Shown: positions 1 to 9,060 of the stretch, piece after piece
Position numbering within the stretch: the first letter of the stretch is position 1
Layout of the letters: each line of letters begins with the position of its first letter
NCBI GenBank assembly: GCA_945920185.1
Contig: CAMEJP010000003.1
Span: 33,703-97,702, forward strand
Direction of reading: 5' to 3'
DNA length: 64,000 nt
Origin: an uncultured Eubacterium sp.
GTDB lineage: Bacteria; Bacillota; Clostridia; Lachnospirales; Lachnospiraceae
Translations under genes and position numbers: made by a program
Notes under the pieces: model-generated
What the model was told of the DNA's origin: nothing
Databases searched by the model: none
Seen by the model: the letters and a program-made list of their open reading frames with translations, nothing else

Positions 1-1
1 T

Positions 2-1867
2 GCAGGTGTCAATTATGAAGTATATAATATGTTGGGTGCACACAGATGCGAAGTAAGAAGCGTGTCCGGTAATACAACTTTTGGAACACGTTTTGCCGTA
101 TGGGCTCCTAATGCCTTGAGAGTAAGCATTGTCGGAGATTTTAATGACTGGGACGGAAGAGTATACCAGATGGTAAGACGAAACGGCGGTGTTTTTGAGC
201 TGTTTATACCGGAGGATTTGTCGGGACAGTGCTACAAGTATGAGATTAAGAACAAGGCGGGTATAGCTTTTCTAAAGGCAGACCCTTATGCTTTTGAGAG
301 TGAATTAAGACCTGACACTGCTTCTATGGTATGTGATTTGGATGGATTTTTGTGGAAGGATGAAAAGTGGCTTTCAAAAAGGGCTGATAAAAGCTTTGAA
401 AATGAACCGATGTCGGTTTATGAGCTTCATCTTGGTACTTTTATGAAACCTAAGGACGGACGGGAATTCTATACATACACAGAGCTTGCACCTATGGTTA
501 TTGACTATGTCAAAAAAATGAATTATACCCATGTTGAGCTTATGCCGATTACGGAACATCCCTATGACGGCTCGTGGGGCTATCAGGTAACCGGATATTA
601 TGCTCCTACGAAAAGATATGGCACACCAAAGGATTTTATGAACTTTGTGGACGAACTACACAGGGCTGGAATCGGTGTTATTATGGACTGGGTTCCTGCA
701 CATTTTCCAAAGGATGCCTTTGGACTGGCATGGTTTGACGGAAGCTGTCTTTATGAGTATTCAGACCCCCGCATAGGCGAACATAAGGAATGGGGAACTC
801 TCGTATTTGACTACGGAAGAAATGAAGTGAAGAATTTCCTTATAGGAAGTGCATTGTTCTTTATTGATAAGTATCACATTGACGGCATAAGAATGGATGC
901 CGTAGCGTCAATGCTTTACAGGGATTATTCGAGAAGACCGGGAGAATGGATAGCGAACATATACGGCGGCAACGAGCATCTTGAAGCGTGTGAGTTCTTA
1001 AAACATATAAACTCAATTATTAAAAAGCGTGTACCTGATGTATGCCTTATTGCGGAGGAATCAACAGCTTATCCTATGATTACGGGCAATGTAAAAGAAG
1101 GCGGACTTGGTTTTGATATGAAATGGAATATGGGCTTTATGAATGATTTCATTTCATTTATGAGTCTTGACCCTCTGTATAGAAAATATCATTACGGAGA
1201 ACTTCTTTTCAGCATGATATACGCATACAGTGAAAAGTTTATGCTTGCATTTTCACATGACGAGGTAGTACACGGAAAAGCTTCCATGATAGGAAAAATG
1301 CCGGGAGACACTCATGGGCTCAAATTCGCAAATTTAAGAGTACTTTACGGATATATGTTTATGCATCCGGGAAAGAAAATGCTGTTCATGGGTCAGGATT
1401 TCGGACAGTTTGATGAATGGAATGAAAGTGAAGAACTGCAATGGGGGCTTTTAAAGTATGACGAGCATGCCAAAATGCAAAAGTACGTTGCAGACCTCAA
1501 TAAGTTTTATACGGATAATGCACCTCTCTATGAGCTTGATTATACTACAGACGGTTTCGAATGGATTAACAACATATCGGCAAACGAGGTAATTACCGTA
1601 TTCTTAAGAAAAGACTCAAAGGGCAATAATCTCCTTGTTGTTGCCAATTTCACTCCTGTGGCACGGGCAAATTATAAGATTGGAGTTCCGTTTGCAGGCA
1701 AATATAAAGAAATATTCAACAGCGATAGCGAGGCTTACGGAGGAAACGGATATATCAACAGGAGAGTTAAAACTTCCAAAAAGGACGAGTGCGACGGACG
1801 TGAGGATTCCATACGAATAACGGTTCCGCCACTTGGAATATCCGTATTCAGGTGCACGGAAGAATAG
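2..1867 (+). CDS. glgB: 1,4-alpha-glucan branching enzyme (5' end outside window)
   Basis: Glycogen branching enzyme: it cleaves alpha-1,4-glucan chains and re-attaches them through alpha-1,6 bonds in the cytoplasm. The frame is open from base 2, and the residues before the first internal Met (AGVNYEVYN, then MLGAH) match the family's N-terminal segment, so the real start lies upstream. A CBM48-like domain (GTRFAVWAPNA, VSIVGDFNDW) is followed by a GH13 barrel with DGIRMDAVASMLY (nucleophile Asp, about residue 297 of the visible 621), LIAEES (acid Glu) and FSHDEVVHGK, then a C-terminal beta domain. Length fits the family. No other glg gene is visible, so it may close a glycogen operon to the left. 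Identity is secure; only the start is missing. Confidence 0.95.
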   Translation, partial: AGVNYEVYNMLGAHRCEVRSVSGNTTFGTRFAVWAPNALRVSIVGDFNDWDGRVYQMVRRNGGVFELFIPEDLSGQCYKYEIKNKAGIAFLKADPYAFESELRPDTASMVCDLDGFLWKDEKWLSKRADKSFENEPMSVYELHLGTFMKPKDGREFYTYTELAPMVIDYVKKMNYTHVELMPITEHPYDGSWGYQVTGYYAPTKRYGTPKDFMNFVDELHRAGIGVIMDWVPAHFPKDAFGLAWFDGSCLYEYSDPRIGEHKEWGTLVFDYGRNEVKNFLIGSALFFIDKYHIDGIRMDAVASMLYRDYSRRPGEWIANIYGGNEHLEACEFLKHINSIIKKRVPDVCLIAEESTAYPMITGNVKEGGLGFDMKWNMGFMNDFISFMSLDPLYRKYHYGELLFSMIYAYSEKFMLAFSHDEVVHGKASMIGKMPGDTHGLKFANLRVLYGYMFMHPGKKMLFMGQDFGQFDEWNESEELQWGLLKYDEHAKMQKYVADLNKFYTDNAPLYELDYTTDGFEWINNISANEVITVFLRKDSKGNNLLVVANFTPVARANYKIGVPFAGKYKEIFNSDSEAYGGNGYINRRVKTSKKDECDGREDSIRITVPPLGISVFRCTEE

Positions 1868-1944
1868 TATGAGCCGTCGGCAGATACTTAATGTTCCGTA
1901 AATTACCGCATAATGAAATCACTAAAATAACAGAAAGGAAAAGT

Positions 1945-1983
1945 ATGTGTCTGACCTTTAGAAGACATCATACAAAAAAATAA
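1945..1983 (+). CDS. 12-codon leader peptide before the mscS gene
   Basis: A short reading frame, MCLTFRRHHTKK, follows a good Shine-Dalgarno sequence (AGAAAGG at about 1932-1938). Its TAA stop at 1981-1983 lies one base before the mscS ATG at 1985. The mscS start has no ribosome binding site of its own within the usual distance, so the sequence suggests that ribosomes terminating on this ORF re-initiate on mscS. The peptide is basic (RR, HH, KK). It is too short for recognition by homology. Whether it senses anything is unknown. Confidence 0.5.
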   Translation: MCLTFRRHHTKK

Positions 1984-1984
1984 A

Positions 1985-2809
1985 ATGAATGATTTGGTAA
2001 ATGTAATAAAAAATCTTTGGGACATCGCAAGTCCCATAGTGCTTCCGCTACTTCTTGCTTTGATTGTATGGGTTGTAGGAAGCAAGGTAATAAAATGTTT
2101 TCAGAAATTTCTTGCAAAAGCGTTTGCAAGAACAAATATGGATATCAGCGTAAGCAAGTTCTTACAGTCCTTGTTAGTGTTTATAGCCAAAGCAGTTCTT
2201 ATAATCGCAATCATAGATATACTTGGCATACCTACAACAGGAATAATCACTATAATAGGTTCATTGGGACTGACAATAGGTCTTGCTCTTCAGGGAAGCC
2301 TCTCAAACTTTGCAGGCGGCGTTCTGATACTTCTTTTTAAGCCTTTTAAGGTAAATGATTATATTGTTGAGGATTCTCACAAGAACGAGGGTACCGTGCT
2401 TGCAATAGACCTTTTGTATACTAAACTTTTAACGGTGGATAATAAGACCGTGATTATACCTAACGGTACTCTTGCAAATTCAAGTCTCACAAATGTTACA
2501 CAGCAGGCTGTAAGGCGTCTTGACATAGAGATTGGCATAAGTTACAAGGCAGACCTTTTGAAGGCAAAAAAAGTGCTTGAACAGGTTATAGCCGGCAATG
2601 ATAAAATAATGCATAATAAGGATGTAAGCGTATTTGTAAAAAGCCTTGATGATGACTGCGTAACTCTTGAAACAAGAGTATGGGTTTTGGGAGCGGATTA
2701 TTGGGATACAAAATGGAAGCTCCTGGAGGACTATAAGCTGACATTCGATAAAGAAGGTATTGAAATACCATTCAGACAGGTTGACGTCCATGTGGACGGC
2801 AATGCATAG
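1985..2809 (+). CDS. Small-conductance mechanosensitive channel, MscS family
   Basis: Membrane tension-gated channel that releases solutes on hypo-osmotic shock. The 274 residues have the compact E. coli MscS layout: N-terminal helices at about 12-35 and 55-80, then the Gly/Ala-rich pore helix at about 88-117 (GSLGLTIGLALQGSLSNFAGG). The beta domain follows, with the family motif GTVLAIDLLYTKLLTVDNKTVIIPNG, then an alpha/beta cytoplasmic cage. The start overlaps almost directly with the stop of a 12-codon leader ORF and lacks its own ribosome binding site, which suggests translational coupling. The family call is firm; the exact ion selectivity cannot be read. Confidence 0.92.
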   Translation: MNDLVNVIKNLWDIASPIVLPLLLALIVWVVGSKVIKCFQKFLAKAFARTNMDISVSKFLQSLLVFIAKAVLIIAIIDILGIPTTGIITIIGSLGLTIGLALQGSLSNFAGGVLILLFKPFKVNDYIVEDSHKNEGTVLAIDLLYTKLLTVDNKTVIIPNGTLANSSLTNVTQQAVRRLDIEIGISYKADLLKAKKVLEQVIAGNDKIMHNKDVSVFVKSLDDDCVTLETRVWVLGADYWDTKWKLLEDYKLTFDKEGIEIPFRQVDVHVDGNA

Positions 2810-2824
2810 GAAAGGAGCTTTGAG

Positions 2825-3655
2825 ATGTTTGTTATAGGCTGTCATTTGTCTTCATCCAAAGGATATATGCATATGGCAAAGGAAGCGCTTAGCATAGGCG
2901 CAAACACATTTCAGTTTTTTACAAGAAATCCCAGAGGCGGTGCAGCAAAACCGATAGATGAAGCAGATGTAAGAGAGTTTCTTACATTTTCAAAAGAAAA
3001 CGGTATAGACGTAATACTTGCTCACGCTCCTTATACTTTAAACGGCTGTTCAAAGGATGCCGACATAAGGAAATTTGCACTTGAAACCATGGCTGATGAC
3101 ATAAGACGAATGGAGTATACTCCCCATAACTACTATAATTTTCATCCGGGAAGCCATGTGGGTCAGGGTGAGGAGGCCGGCATAGACTATATAGCCGATA
3201 TGCTTAACACCATACTTTATAGGGAAATGACCACCACAGTGCTTCTGGAAACTATGGCGGGCAAGGGAAGCGAGATTGGCAGAAGCTTTGAGGAAATCAG
3301 AGCCATTATAGACAAGGTAGAGCTTAAAGACAAACTTGGCGTTTGCCTTGATACATGTCATGTTTATGATGCCGGTTATGATATAGTGGGAGAACTTGAC
3401 AGGGTACTTACCGAATTTGACAGCGTTCTTGGATTGAAACGCCTCAAAGCGGTACACCTTAACGATTCAAAAAATCCTTTTGCAAGTCATAAGGACAGGC
3501 ATGAAAAGATAGGCGAGGGTTCTATCGGAATTGAGGCAATCACAGAGATAATCAACGACAAGCGCTTGAGAAATCTTCCGTTTTACCTTGAAACGCCAAA
3601 TGAACTTAGCGGATATGAAAGAGAGATTGCACTTTTAAAAACACTCAGAAAATAA
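2825..3655 (+). CDS. nfo: Endonuclease IV (AP endonuclease)
   Basis: Zinc-dependent AP endonuclease of base excision repair, cleaving 5' of abasic sites. The 276 residues match the usual length of about 280. Visible family motifs are [17 protein letters not shown] near the N terminus, [47 protein letters not shown] and HLNDSKNPF with a following [10 protein letters not shown]; together these carry the His, Glu and Asp ligands of the trinuclear zinc site. AGGAAAGGAG sits 8 bases before the ATG. The gene follows mscS by 15 bp and is probably co-transcribed. It ends in a bidirectional terminator shared with convergent dinB, so two repair genes meet tail to tail. Confidence 0.95.
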   Translation: MFVIGCHLSSSKGYMHMAKEALSIGANTFQFFTRNPRGGAAKPIDEADVREFLTFSKENGIDVILAHAPYTLNGCSKDADIRKFALETMADDIRRMEYTPHNYYNFHPGSHVGQGEEAGIDYIADMLNTILYREMTTTVLLETMAGKGSEIGRSFEEIRAIIDKVELKDKLGVCLDTCHVYDAGYDIVGELDRVLTEFDSVLGLKRLKAVHLNDSKNPFASHKDRHEKIGEGSIGIEAITEIINDKRLRNLPFYLETPNELSGYEREIALLKTLRK

Positions 3656-3660
3656 AAATC

Positions 3661-3712
3661 AGCAGATAGACGGTAACATATAAATATCAGGTTACTGTTT
3701 ATCTGCTTTTTT
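3661..3712. terminator. Bidirectional terminator between nfo and dinB
   Basis: Arms 3661-3677 and 3691-3707 pair over 17 bp with two G-U pairs. A T-run follows on the + strand (3707-3712), and AT-rich sequence follows the hairpin on the minus strand. The dinB stop codon (3692-3694) lies inside the right arm. Confidence 0.85.
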
Positions 3713-4903
3713 AAAATTGCTTCCGCGTGTGACGGCATTTTCACCGTATTTTGTTTTGATACTGTCAAGAGCTTTTGAAAGCTTTTCCTGTTTGATGAAA
3801 TCCTGCTCGCTGTAATCAAATATGGAGTATTGTAAAGGCTCATCGTAAATTATATGTGATGTGGCAACGCCGAGAAGCCTTAGAGGAGTTATTTTGTCCC
3901 ATAGTTCAGAAAGCAGGGATATGGCTGTGTCATATATTTCATCAAATGCATCGGTTGATGCGGAAAGGGTACGTTGCTTTGACGTATCACAAAAATCGGT
4001 ATCCCTTATGGTGACGCTTATACACATAGCCTTGGCAGAATCTTTTTTTAAACGCCTGCTTACGCTTTCACTTAATTCCTTGATGATAAGCGCTGCAGTA
4101 TCCATATCGGTTACGTCAAACGGCACGGTAGTCGAGTTTCCGTAACCTTTTGGCTTTTCTTTCTCGGATTTTACAGGCGACGGGTCTATACCGTTGGCAT
4201 ATTCATAAAGCAAAGCACCATGTTTTTTGAGAAGCCTGCCGATAAGCTTGGGGTCAGAGTGGGCAAGCTCGCCTATGGTCGTTATGCCTATATTTTTTAA
4301 TTTGCTCTCTGTCTGTTTGCCGACAAAGAATAAATCTCTTACAGGAAGATTCCACATTTTCTTTTCAATTTCATCAGGAAAAAGAGTGTGAATCCTGTCA
4401 GGTTTTGTGAAGTCACTTGCCATTTTTGACAAAACCTTGTTGGATGAGATGCCTATGTTGACCGTAAAATTAAGTTCGTTCCTTATACGGTTTTTTATGG
4501 TATTGGCAAGCGAAATTGCCTCTTCCCTGCTGTTTACAAGCTCTGTGACATCGCACCACGCCTCATCTATCGAAAACTGTTCCACTACATTGGTATATTG
4601 GCGGAGTATGGCAATAAATGCGTCAGAATATTTTCTATAGATTGAAAAATCAGTTCTGCACAAAAGCAGTGTAGGACATTTTTTTAAAGCATGTACAATG
4701 GGTTCGCCAGTGGTTATTCCAAGTGCTTTGGCAGGAGCGGACTTGGCAACAACTACGCCGTGCCTATTGTTAATATCGCCTCCGACAACCGCGGGGATAT
4801 TTCTTATATCGGGAGCATTTTTGTCAAGACTCAGCCTGTGGCAGGCTTCCCACGATAAAAATGCACTGTTTACGTCTATATGAAAAATATATCGTGAAAT
4901 CAT
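3692..4903 (-). CDS. dinB: DNA polymerase IV (Y-family translesion polymerase)
   Basis: Error-prone Y-family polymerase for lesion bypass. The ATG at 4903 is chosen over an earlier in-frame start because GAGGTG lies directly upstream and the protein then begins MISRYIFHIDVNSAFLSWEA, the family's first catalytic segment with Asp10. The second catalytic block is FSIDEAWCDVTEL, with Asp and Glu in place. Helix-hairpin-helix segments (VGKQTESKLKNIGITTIGELA) and the little-finger domain follow. Near the C terminus QYSIFD resembles the QLSLF beta-clamp binding motif. The length, 403 residues, is normal. No clear LexA box was found in the 4904-5081 gap. The gap holds a TTGTAT-18-TATAAT promoter for this gene. 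Confidence 0.93.
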   Translation of the reverse strand: MISRYIFHIDVNSAFLSWEACHRLSLDKNAPDIRNIPAVVGGDINNRHGVVVAKSAPAKALGITTGEPIVHALKKCPTLLLCRTDFSIYRKYSDAFIAILRQYTNVVEQFSIDEAWCDVTELVNSREEAISLANTIKNRIRNELNFTVNIGISSNKVLSKMASDFTKPDRIHTLFPDEIEKKMWNLPVRDLFFVGKQTESKLKNIGITTIGELAHSDPKLIGRLLKKHGALLYEYANGIDPSPVKSEKEKPKGYGNSTTVPFDVTDMDTAALIIKELSESVSRRLKKDSAKAMCISVTIRDTDFCDTSKQRTLSASTDAFDEIYDTAISLLSELWDKITPLRLLGVATSHIIYDEPLQYSIFDYSEQDFIKQEKLSKALDSIKTKYGENAVTRGSNFKKADKQ

Positions 4904-4937
4904 TTTTGCACCTCGTATGATAATTGTGCTTAAACAT

Positions 4938-4967
4938 ATTATATACCTAAAACACATAAAAATACAA
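4938..4967 (-). promoter_or_regulatory. Sigma-A promoter of dinB
   Basis: Read on the minus strand: -35 TTGTAT (4967-4962), 18-bp spacer, -10 TATAAT (4943-4938), about 35 bp before the dinB ATG. Visual match only. Confidence 0.6.
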
Positions 4968-5081
4968 TTATGAATAACCGCTCTTTTAAAGGACATAATA
5001 AGTCAAAAAGATTTTAGTGATATGCTTTGTAATAACAGACAGGCATAACAGGCTGCACTAGAATTTCGGAAGGAGAAAGAT

Positions 5082-5717
5082 ATGGACAGAGAGGATATTA
5101 AAGAATTAGGCGAGGTTGATGAAAACGGTATATATATGCTTAATATTATCGGAGAGATAGAAGGACATGAAAATCTTCCTCAAAGCAGTAAGACTACAAA
5201 ATATGAGCATGTGATTCCAAGGCTTGCACAGATAGAGGAGGATAAAAAAGTAAAGGGTGTGCTGTTTATCATAAATTCCCAAGGAGGAGATGTGGCGGCG
5301 GGACTTGCCATAGCCGAGATGATATCCAGTTTAAGTAAGCCTACCATATCGCTTGTTATCGGAGATTCTCACTCTATAAGCGTACCTCTGGCTGTGGCGA
5401 GCGATTATTCATTTATAGTTCCGAGTGCAACCATGATTATACATCCGGTAAGACTGAACGGAACCGTAATAGGTGCACGCCAGACGTATGATTATTTTAA
5501 GATAATCGAAGACAGAATACTTACTTTTATAGAGGCTCACAGTAAGGTGTCAAAGGAAAGACTTTCGCAGCTTATGACTAATACCCAAATGCTTGCCAAG
5601 GATTTGGGAACAATTCTTGTCGGAAGTCAGGCGGTTGACGAGGGGCTTATATGTGAACTCGGCGGCATTGACAAGGCAATCAGAAAAATGCACGAAATGA
5701 TTGAAAAATCTTTATAA
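5082..5717 (+). CDS. ClpP-class serine protease, TepA-like
   Basis: Stand-alone ClpP/crotonase-fold protease resembling Bacillus TepA (translocation-enhancing protein), a soluble peptidase linked to clearing signal peptides or helping secretion. In the 211 residues the fold is seen in GVLFIINSQGGDVAAGLAIAEMI (about 59-81). Ser98, in GDSHSISVPLAVASD, aligns with the ClpP nucleophile, and His121 (MIIHPVRLNG) aligns with the catalytic histidine. The third residue is less clear. A GGAAGGAG site precedes the ATG. No ClpX or ClpA gene is nearby, which fits an ATPase-independent role. It could equally be called a general ClpP-like hydrolase. Confidence 0.8.
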   Translation: MDREDIKELGEVDENGIYMLNIIGEIEGHENLPQSSKTTKYEHVIPRLAQIEEDKKVKGVLFIINSQGGDVAAGLAIAEMISSLSKPTISLVIGDSHSISVPLAVASDYSFIVPSATMIIHPVRLNGTVIGARQTYDYFKIIEDRILTFIEAHSKVSKERLSQLMTNTQMLAKDLGTILVGSQAVDEGLICELGGIDKAIRKMHEMIEKSL

Positions 5718-5769
5718 CTGTTATACCATTAGATAAAGGATTTTTTTGAGAGAAACATAGGAAAAGTAT

Positions 5770-6756
5770 ATGGAAGAAAAGATAAAGTTCATAGAGTATA
5801 ATGACGGGAAAGACACGTCAATACGTTATGTCAGCGATAATAAATACAAAAATAATACGGAAAAAAGATACAGAGTTTTAAGGCGCAGGGACGAAGCGGG
5901 TGATATTGCCGTTCCGGGTCTTGAAAGTACAAATGTATGCGGAAGGTTATGCACTACAATGGCACCGCAGGGACATACTGTCACAGATAAGTATATACTT
6001 GTTTCTGCGTATGATTTTACGGGGCAGTTTGAGAGCGTTGTGTATATTGTGGGAAGACAGGATGTCAATAAGGTGGCTACCCTGATTTTGCCTGACAGAA
6101 TACATGCCGGAGGCATTGCTTTCGGAAAAAGTGCCGGAAAAAATTATCTTTTTGTATGTGATTACAGTCTGTCAGATAATCGTAACAGGATAGTTGCCAT
6201 AGAAGAAAATGTATTGGACACGGTTTACGGATTGTGTGGCAAGGGCGTAAAATCCGTCAGACTTTCGGGGTATTCTCAGATATTTACGGGACTTCTTCCT
6301 GACAATCACGCTTCGTGCTGCTGTTATTTTGAAGGAAAGCTTTGGGTTGGAACATTTGACGGTAAAAAATGCGGAGTGATAGGCGTATATGATTTTGCGG
6401 AGGAAAAGAAGAACAGTCTTAAGTTGTCCTTTTCCTTGAAAGCCCCGAAAAAGCTTCAGGGCATTTCTGTGTGGCGGGAGGGAGGCATCCTTCAGATAGC
6501 CACGTCTTCGTCATATGGAAAAAGCTCGTCCGTTCTTAACAGGTATTTTGTAAAAAAGAGAGGGACGGAGTTCGTTTTAGCCAAAAGGTGTAGGCGTATC
6601 AAACTGCCGCCGTATCTTGAAGAAATATTTTTTGACGGGAAGGAAAGACGCATAAGTATGGTATTTGAGTCTTCAGCAGCAAAGTACAACCGCACGCCTT
6701 TTGAGGTTGACAGGATTGTACATATTCCTGCAAAAAGAATTTGGAAAGATTTTTAA
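5770..6756 (+). CDS. Unrecognised protein, possible beta-propeller
   Basis: I do not recognise this 328-residue protein. It starts after AGGAAAAG with MEEKIKFIEY. There is no signal peptide or membrane segment. Repeated short beta-strand blocks ending in aromatic or glycine-rich turns (DKYILVSAYDF, NYLFVCDYS, GKLWVGTFD, GILQIATSS) resemble blades of a propeller, and MAPQGHTVTDKYILVSAYD resembles the first blade of lactonase- or YncE-like proteins. Cysteines cluster at CGRLC and CCCYF. It follows tepA by 52 bp. Its last four bases overlap the end of the convergent MocR gene. Function cannot be inferred. Confidence 0.7.
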   Translation: MEEKIKFIEYNDGKDTSIRYVSDNKYKNNTEKRYRVLRRRDEAGDIAVPGLESTNVCGRLCTTMAPQGHTVTDKYILVSAYDFTGQFESVVYIVGRQDVNKVATLILPDRIHAGGIAFGKSAGKNYLFVCDYSLSDNRNRIVAIEENVLDTVYGLCGKGVKSVRLSGYSQIFTGLLPDNHASCCCYFEGKLWVGTFDGKKCGVIGVYDFAEEKKNSLKLSFSLKAPKKLQGISVWREGGILQIATSSSYGKSSSVLNRYFVKKRGTEFVLAKRCRRIKLPPYLEEIFFDGKERRISMVFESSAAKYNRTPFEVDRIVHIPAKRIWKDF

Positions 6757-8153
6757 GTGCTTTCACATATGGCTTTTGTCAGGCGTCGTACGGTTTCTTC
6801 TATGCGTTCCATATGTACTCCGCAGTAATTTATTATTATGGTATGGGTATCGTTGCTGCCGGAAATAATATATTCTGACATTGTGGCAACATCTATGTCG
6901 GCTGCCTTTGTCCGTGTTGCAATCGTATCATCCGGCAAAGACGTGTTAAGTTTGAGCAAGAAGTATGTTCCGGAATTGGCTTCCTCAATTGTTGAAATAT
7001 CGTTCAGAGGGGAAGCCTTTATTGCATTTATAAAGCTGTTTCTTATGTTTTTGTAATAATTTCTCATATGGTTTAAATGTCGCTCAAAGTATCCTTCCGA
7101 TATAAAGCGTGCAAGCGTGTATTGTTCTATGCTTGAAACGGTGCCTGAATAAAAACTGAGCTCTTCTTTGTAGCGTTCCATAAGTGATGGAGGAAGTACC
7201 ATATAACTTATACGAAGGGAAGGGATTAGCGTTTTGGAAAAGGTGTTCATATAAATTACCTTTCCGCTGTTATCCATGCTGTAAAGCGGTGCTATGGCGG
7301 CACCTGAATACCTGAATTCACTGTCATAATCATCTTCCAATATATAACGACTGTCCTCCTGCATAGCCCATGATAAAAGTTCCTGACGGCGTTTGACAGG
7401 CATAACCGTACCTGTCGGAAAATGATTTGCGGGGGATACATGCAGCACGTTACATCCGCTTTTGTTAAGAACATTCGGACTGAGTCCGTATTCATCACCT
7501 GAAACATATTTCCATGAAGCATTATACATATTGTAAATGCCTGTGATTTTCTGGTTGCCTGTACTTTCAACAGCCCATATGCTGTCTCTTCCCAAAAGTC
7601 TTATAAGGCGGCTGTAAAGGTATTCAGTTCCGGAGCCTATTATAATCTGTGAAGGCTGAACATTCATGCCGCGGTATTCATGAAGAAATTCTGCCAAAGC
7701 AAGGCGCAGCTCATAAATTCCGTTATAGGGAACTGTTTTTAAAAGCATTTCGTTATGAGAGGATACGGTATCGCGAAGGAGTCTTGCCCATGTAGAGAAA
7801 GGAAAGTTGTTTCGGCGTATTCTGTTAGAACGAAGGTCGGCAAAGAAGGAGTATTCAAATTCTTCTTCATCGACAGCCTGCTTAATCATACAGCTTGCTT
7901 TTTCAGTGTGTTCAAGCTTCATGACAAAATATCCGCTTTTTTCCACCGGCTCAATATATCCCTCAAGCGAAAGCTGGGCATAAGCATTTTCTATGGTTAC
8001 TATGCTTACATTGAGATGCTTGGCAAGGGTCCGCTTAGACGGAAGTTTATCTCCTGCTTTTATATTTCCTGATAAAATATCATCACGTATACATCTGTAC
8101 AGATAATCGTACAAAGGAATTTTGCCTCTGTTTTCTAAATTGTAAGTAAGCAT
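6753..8153 (-). CDS. MocR/PdxR-type regulator (GntR winged helix plus aminotransferase-like domain)
   Basis: Transcription regulator that pairs a GntR winged helix (residues about 14-78: LYDYLYRCIRDDILSGNIKAGDKLPS, RTLAKHLNVS) with a fold-type I aminotransferase domain binding pyridoxal phosphate. Lys307 in NTFSKTLIPSLR is the expected PLP lysine; PANHFPTG and EDDYDSEFRYSG are typical of the family. The ATG at 8153 is preceded by GGAGGT, giving 466 residues. MocR proteins often control the divergent neighbour, which here is the dehydrogenase/NTF2 pair starting at 8260. A role in vitamin B6 synthesis is possible, but no pdx genes are present. Confidence 0.9.
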   Translation of the reverse strand: MLTYNLENRGKIPLYDYLYRCIRDDILSGNIKAGDKLPSKRTLAKHLNVSIVTIENAYAQLSLEGYIEPVEKSGYFVMKLEHTEKASCMIKQAVDEEEFEYSFFADLRSNRIRRNNFPFSTWARLLRDTVSSHNEMLLKTVPYNGIYELRLALAEFLHEYRGMNVQPSQIIIGSGTEYLYSRLIRLLGRDSIWAVESTGNQKITGIYNMYNASWKYVSGDEYGLSPNVLNKSGCNVLHVSPANHFPTGTVMPVKRRQELLSWAMQEDSRYILEDDYDSEFRYSGAAIAPLYSMDNSGKVIYMNTFSKTLIPSLRISYMVLPPSLMERYKEELSFYSGTVSSIEQYTLARFISEGYFERHLNHMRNYYKNIRNSFINAIKASPLNDISTIEEANSGTYFLLKLNTSLPDDTIATRTKAADIDVATMSEYIISGSNDTHTIIINYCGVHMERIEETVRRLTKAICEST

Positions 8154-8188
8154 ATTACCTCCATCTGGTATTAAAAAAAAATTGAAAA

Positions 8189-8217
8189 TTGAACATTTTA
8201 ATAATATCAAATATAAG
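8189..8217 (+). promoter_or_regulatory. Promoter of the SDR/NTF2 operon
   Basis: -35 TTGAAC (8189-8194), 17-bp spacer, -10 TATAAG (8212-8217). The sequence ATTGAAAATTGAAC at 8181-8194 contains ATTGAA twice in tandem over the -35, a plausible place for a MocR direct-repeat operator. Confidence 0.5.
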
Positions 8218-8259
8218 TATAATAATCAATAGATATAAAACAAACCAGGAGGTACATAT

Positions 8260-9048
8260 ATGGGAATTTATGCAATCACAGGAGCATCTAGCGGTATCGG
8301 TGCAACAGCAGCGCAGATACTTAGGGAACAGGGTAATCAGGTAATCAACATTGATGTTAAGGATGGAGATATTACCGTAAATCTTGCTACACCGGAGGGC
8401 AGACAGTATGCGGTGGACAAACTCCATGAGATGTGTCCGGACGGCCTTGACGGAATTATATGCAATGCAGGCGTTTCAGGAACATGCGGTAACCTTAAGC
8501 TTGTGGTGTCCCTTAATTATTTCGGAACAATTCGTCTGGCAAAGGGTGTGTTTGACCTTCTTGAGAAGAAGAAGGGAAGCTGTCTTGTTACGGCGTCTAA
8601 TACCATTTCTTCTGATGCGGTAAGAATGGATTTGGTAGATTTGCTCAACAATATCGGTGACGAGCAGAGAATTTTAAATCTTGTATCGCAGATTGACGCT
8701 ACAAATTTGAGCCTTCAGCAGCAGGTATATGCTACAACAAAGTATGCACTGGCAAGATACGTAAGAAGAGTATCTTCTTCATGGGCAGCAAGAGGAGTAA
8801 GAATCAATGCGATCGCTCCGGGAAATGTAAGAACGGCAATGACGGCAAATATGAGTGATATGGCAAAATATGCACTTAATGCACTTCCTATTCCTACAAA
8901 GTATGGTATGGAATCACTTATGGATCCTGAGGAAATCGGCGAGGTAATGGCATTTTTGGTTTCTAAGCATGCAAGAGGAATTAACGGAAATGTTGTCTTT
9001 GTTGACGGCGGAACAGATGCGTTACTTAACTCAGAAAAGGTATATTAG
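8260..9048 (+). CDS. Short-chain dehydrogenase/reductase, 3-alpha-hydroxysteroid dehydrogenase-like
   Basis: NAD(P)-dependent oxidoreductase of the classical SDR type. Residues 8-14 are GASSGIG, Asp32 at the end of the second strand favours NAD(H), CNAG is at 68-71, and the catalytic Ser113, Tyr157 and Lys161 (YATTK) are all present. Between Ser113 and Tyr157 lies an extended segment of about 40 residues, as in the 3-alpha-hydroxysteroid dehydrogenase/carbonyl reductase subgroup. VDGG near the C terminus is typical. The ATG follows AGGAGG. It is co-transcribed with an NTF2-like gene 12 bp downstream and is divergent from a MocR regulator. The substrate is unknown; a steroid, bile acid or polyketide-like ketone is only a guess. 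Confidence 0.88.
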   Translation: MGIYAITGASSGIGATAAQILREQGNQVINIDVKDGDITVNLATPEGRQYAVDKLHEMCPDGLDGIICNAGVSGTCGNLKLVVSLNYFGTIRLAKGVFDLLEKKKGSCLVTASNTISSDAVRMDLVDLLNNIGDEQRILNLVSQIDATNLSLQQQVYATTKYALARYVRRVSSSWAARGVRINAIAPGNVRTAMTANMSDMAKYALNALPIPTKYGMESLMDPEEIGEVMAFLVSKHARGINGNVVFVDGGTDALLNSEKVY

Positions 9049-9060
9049 GAGGTAGATATT

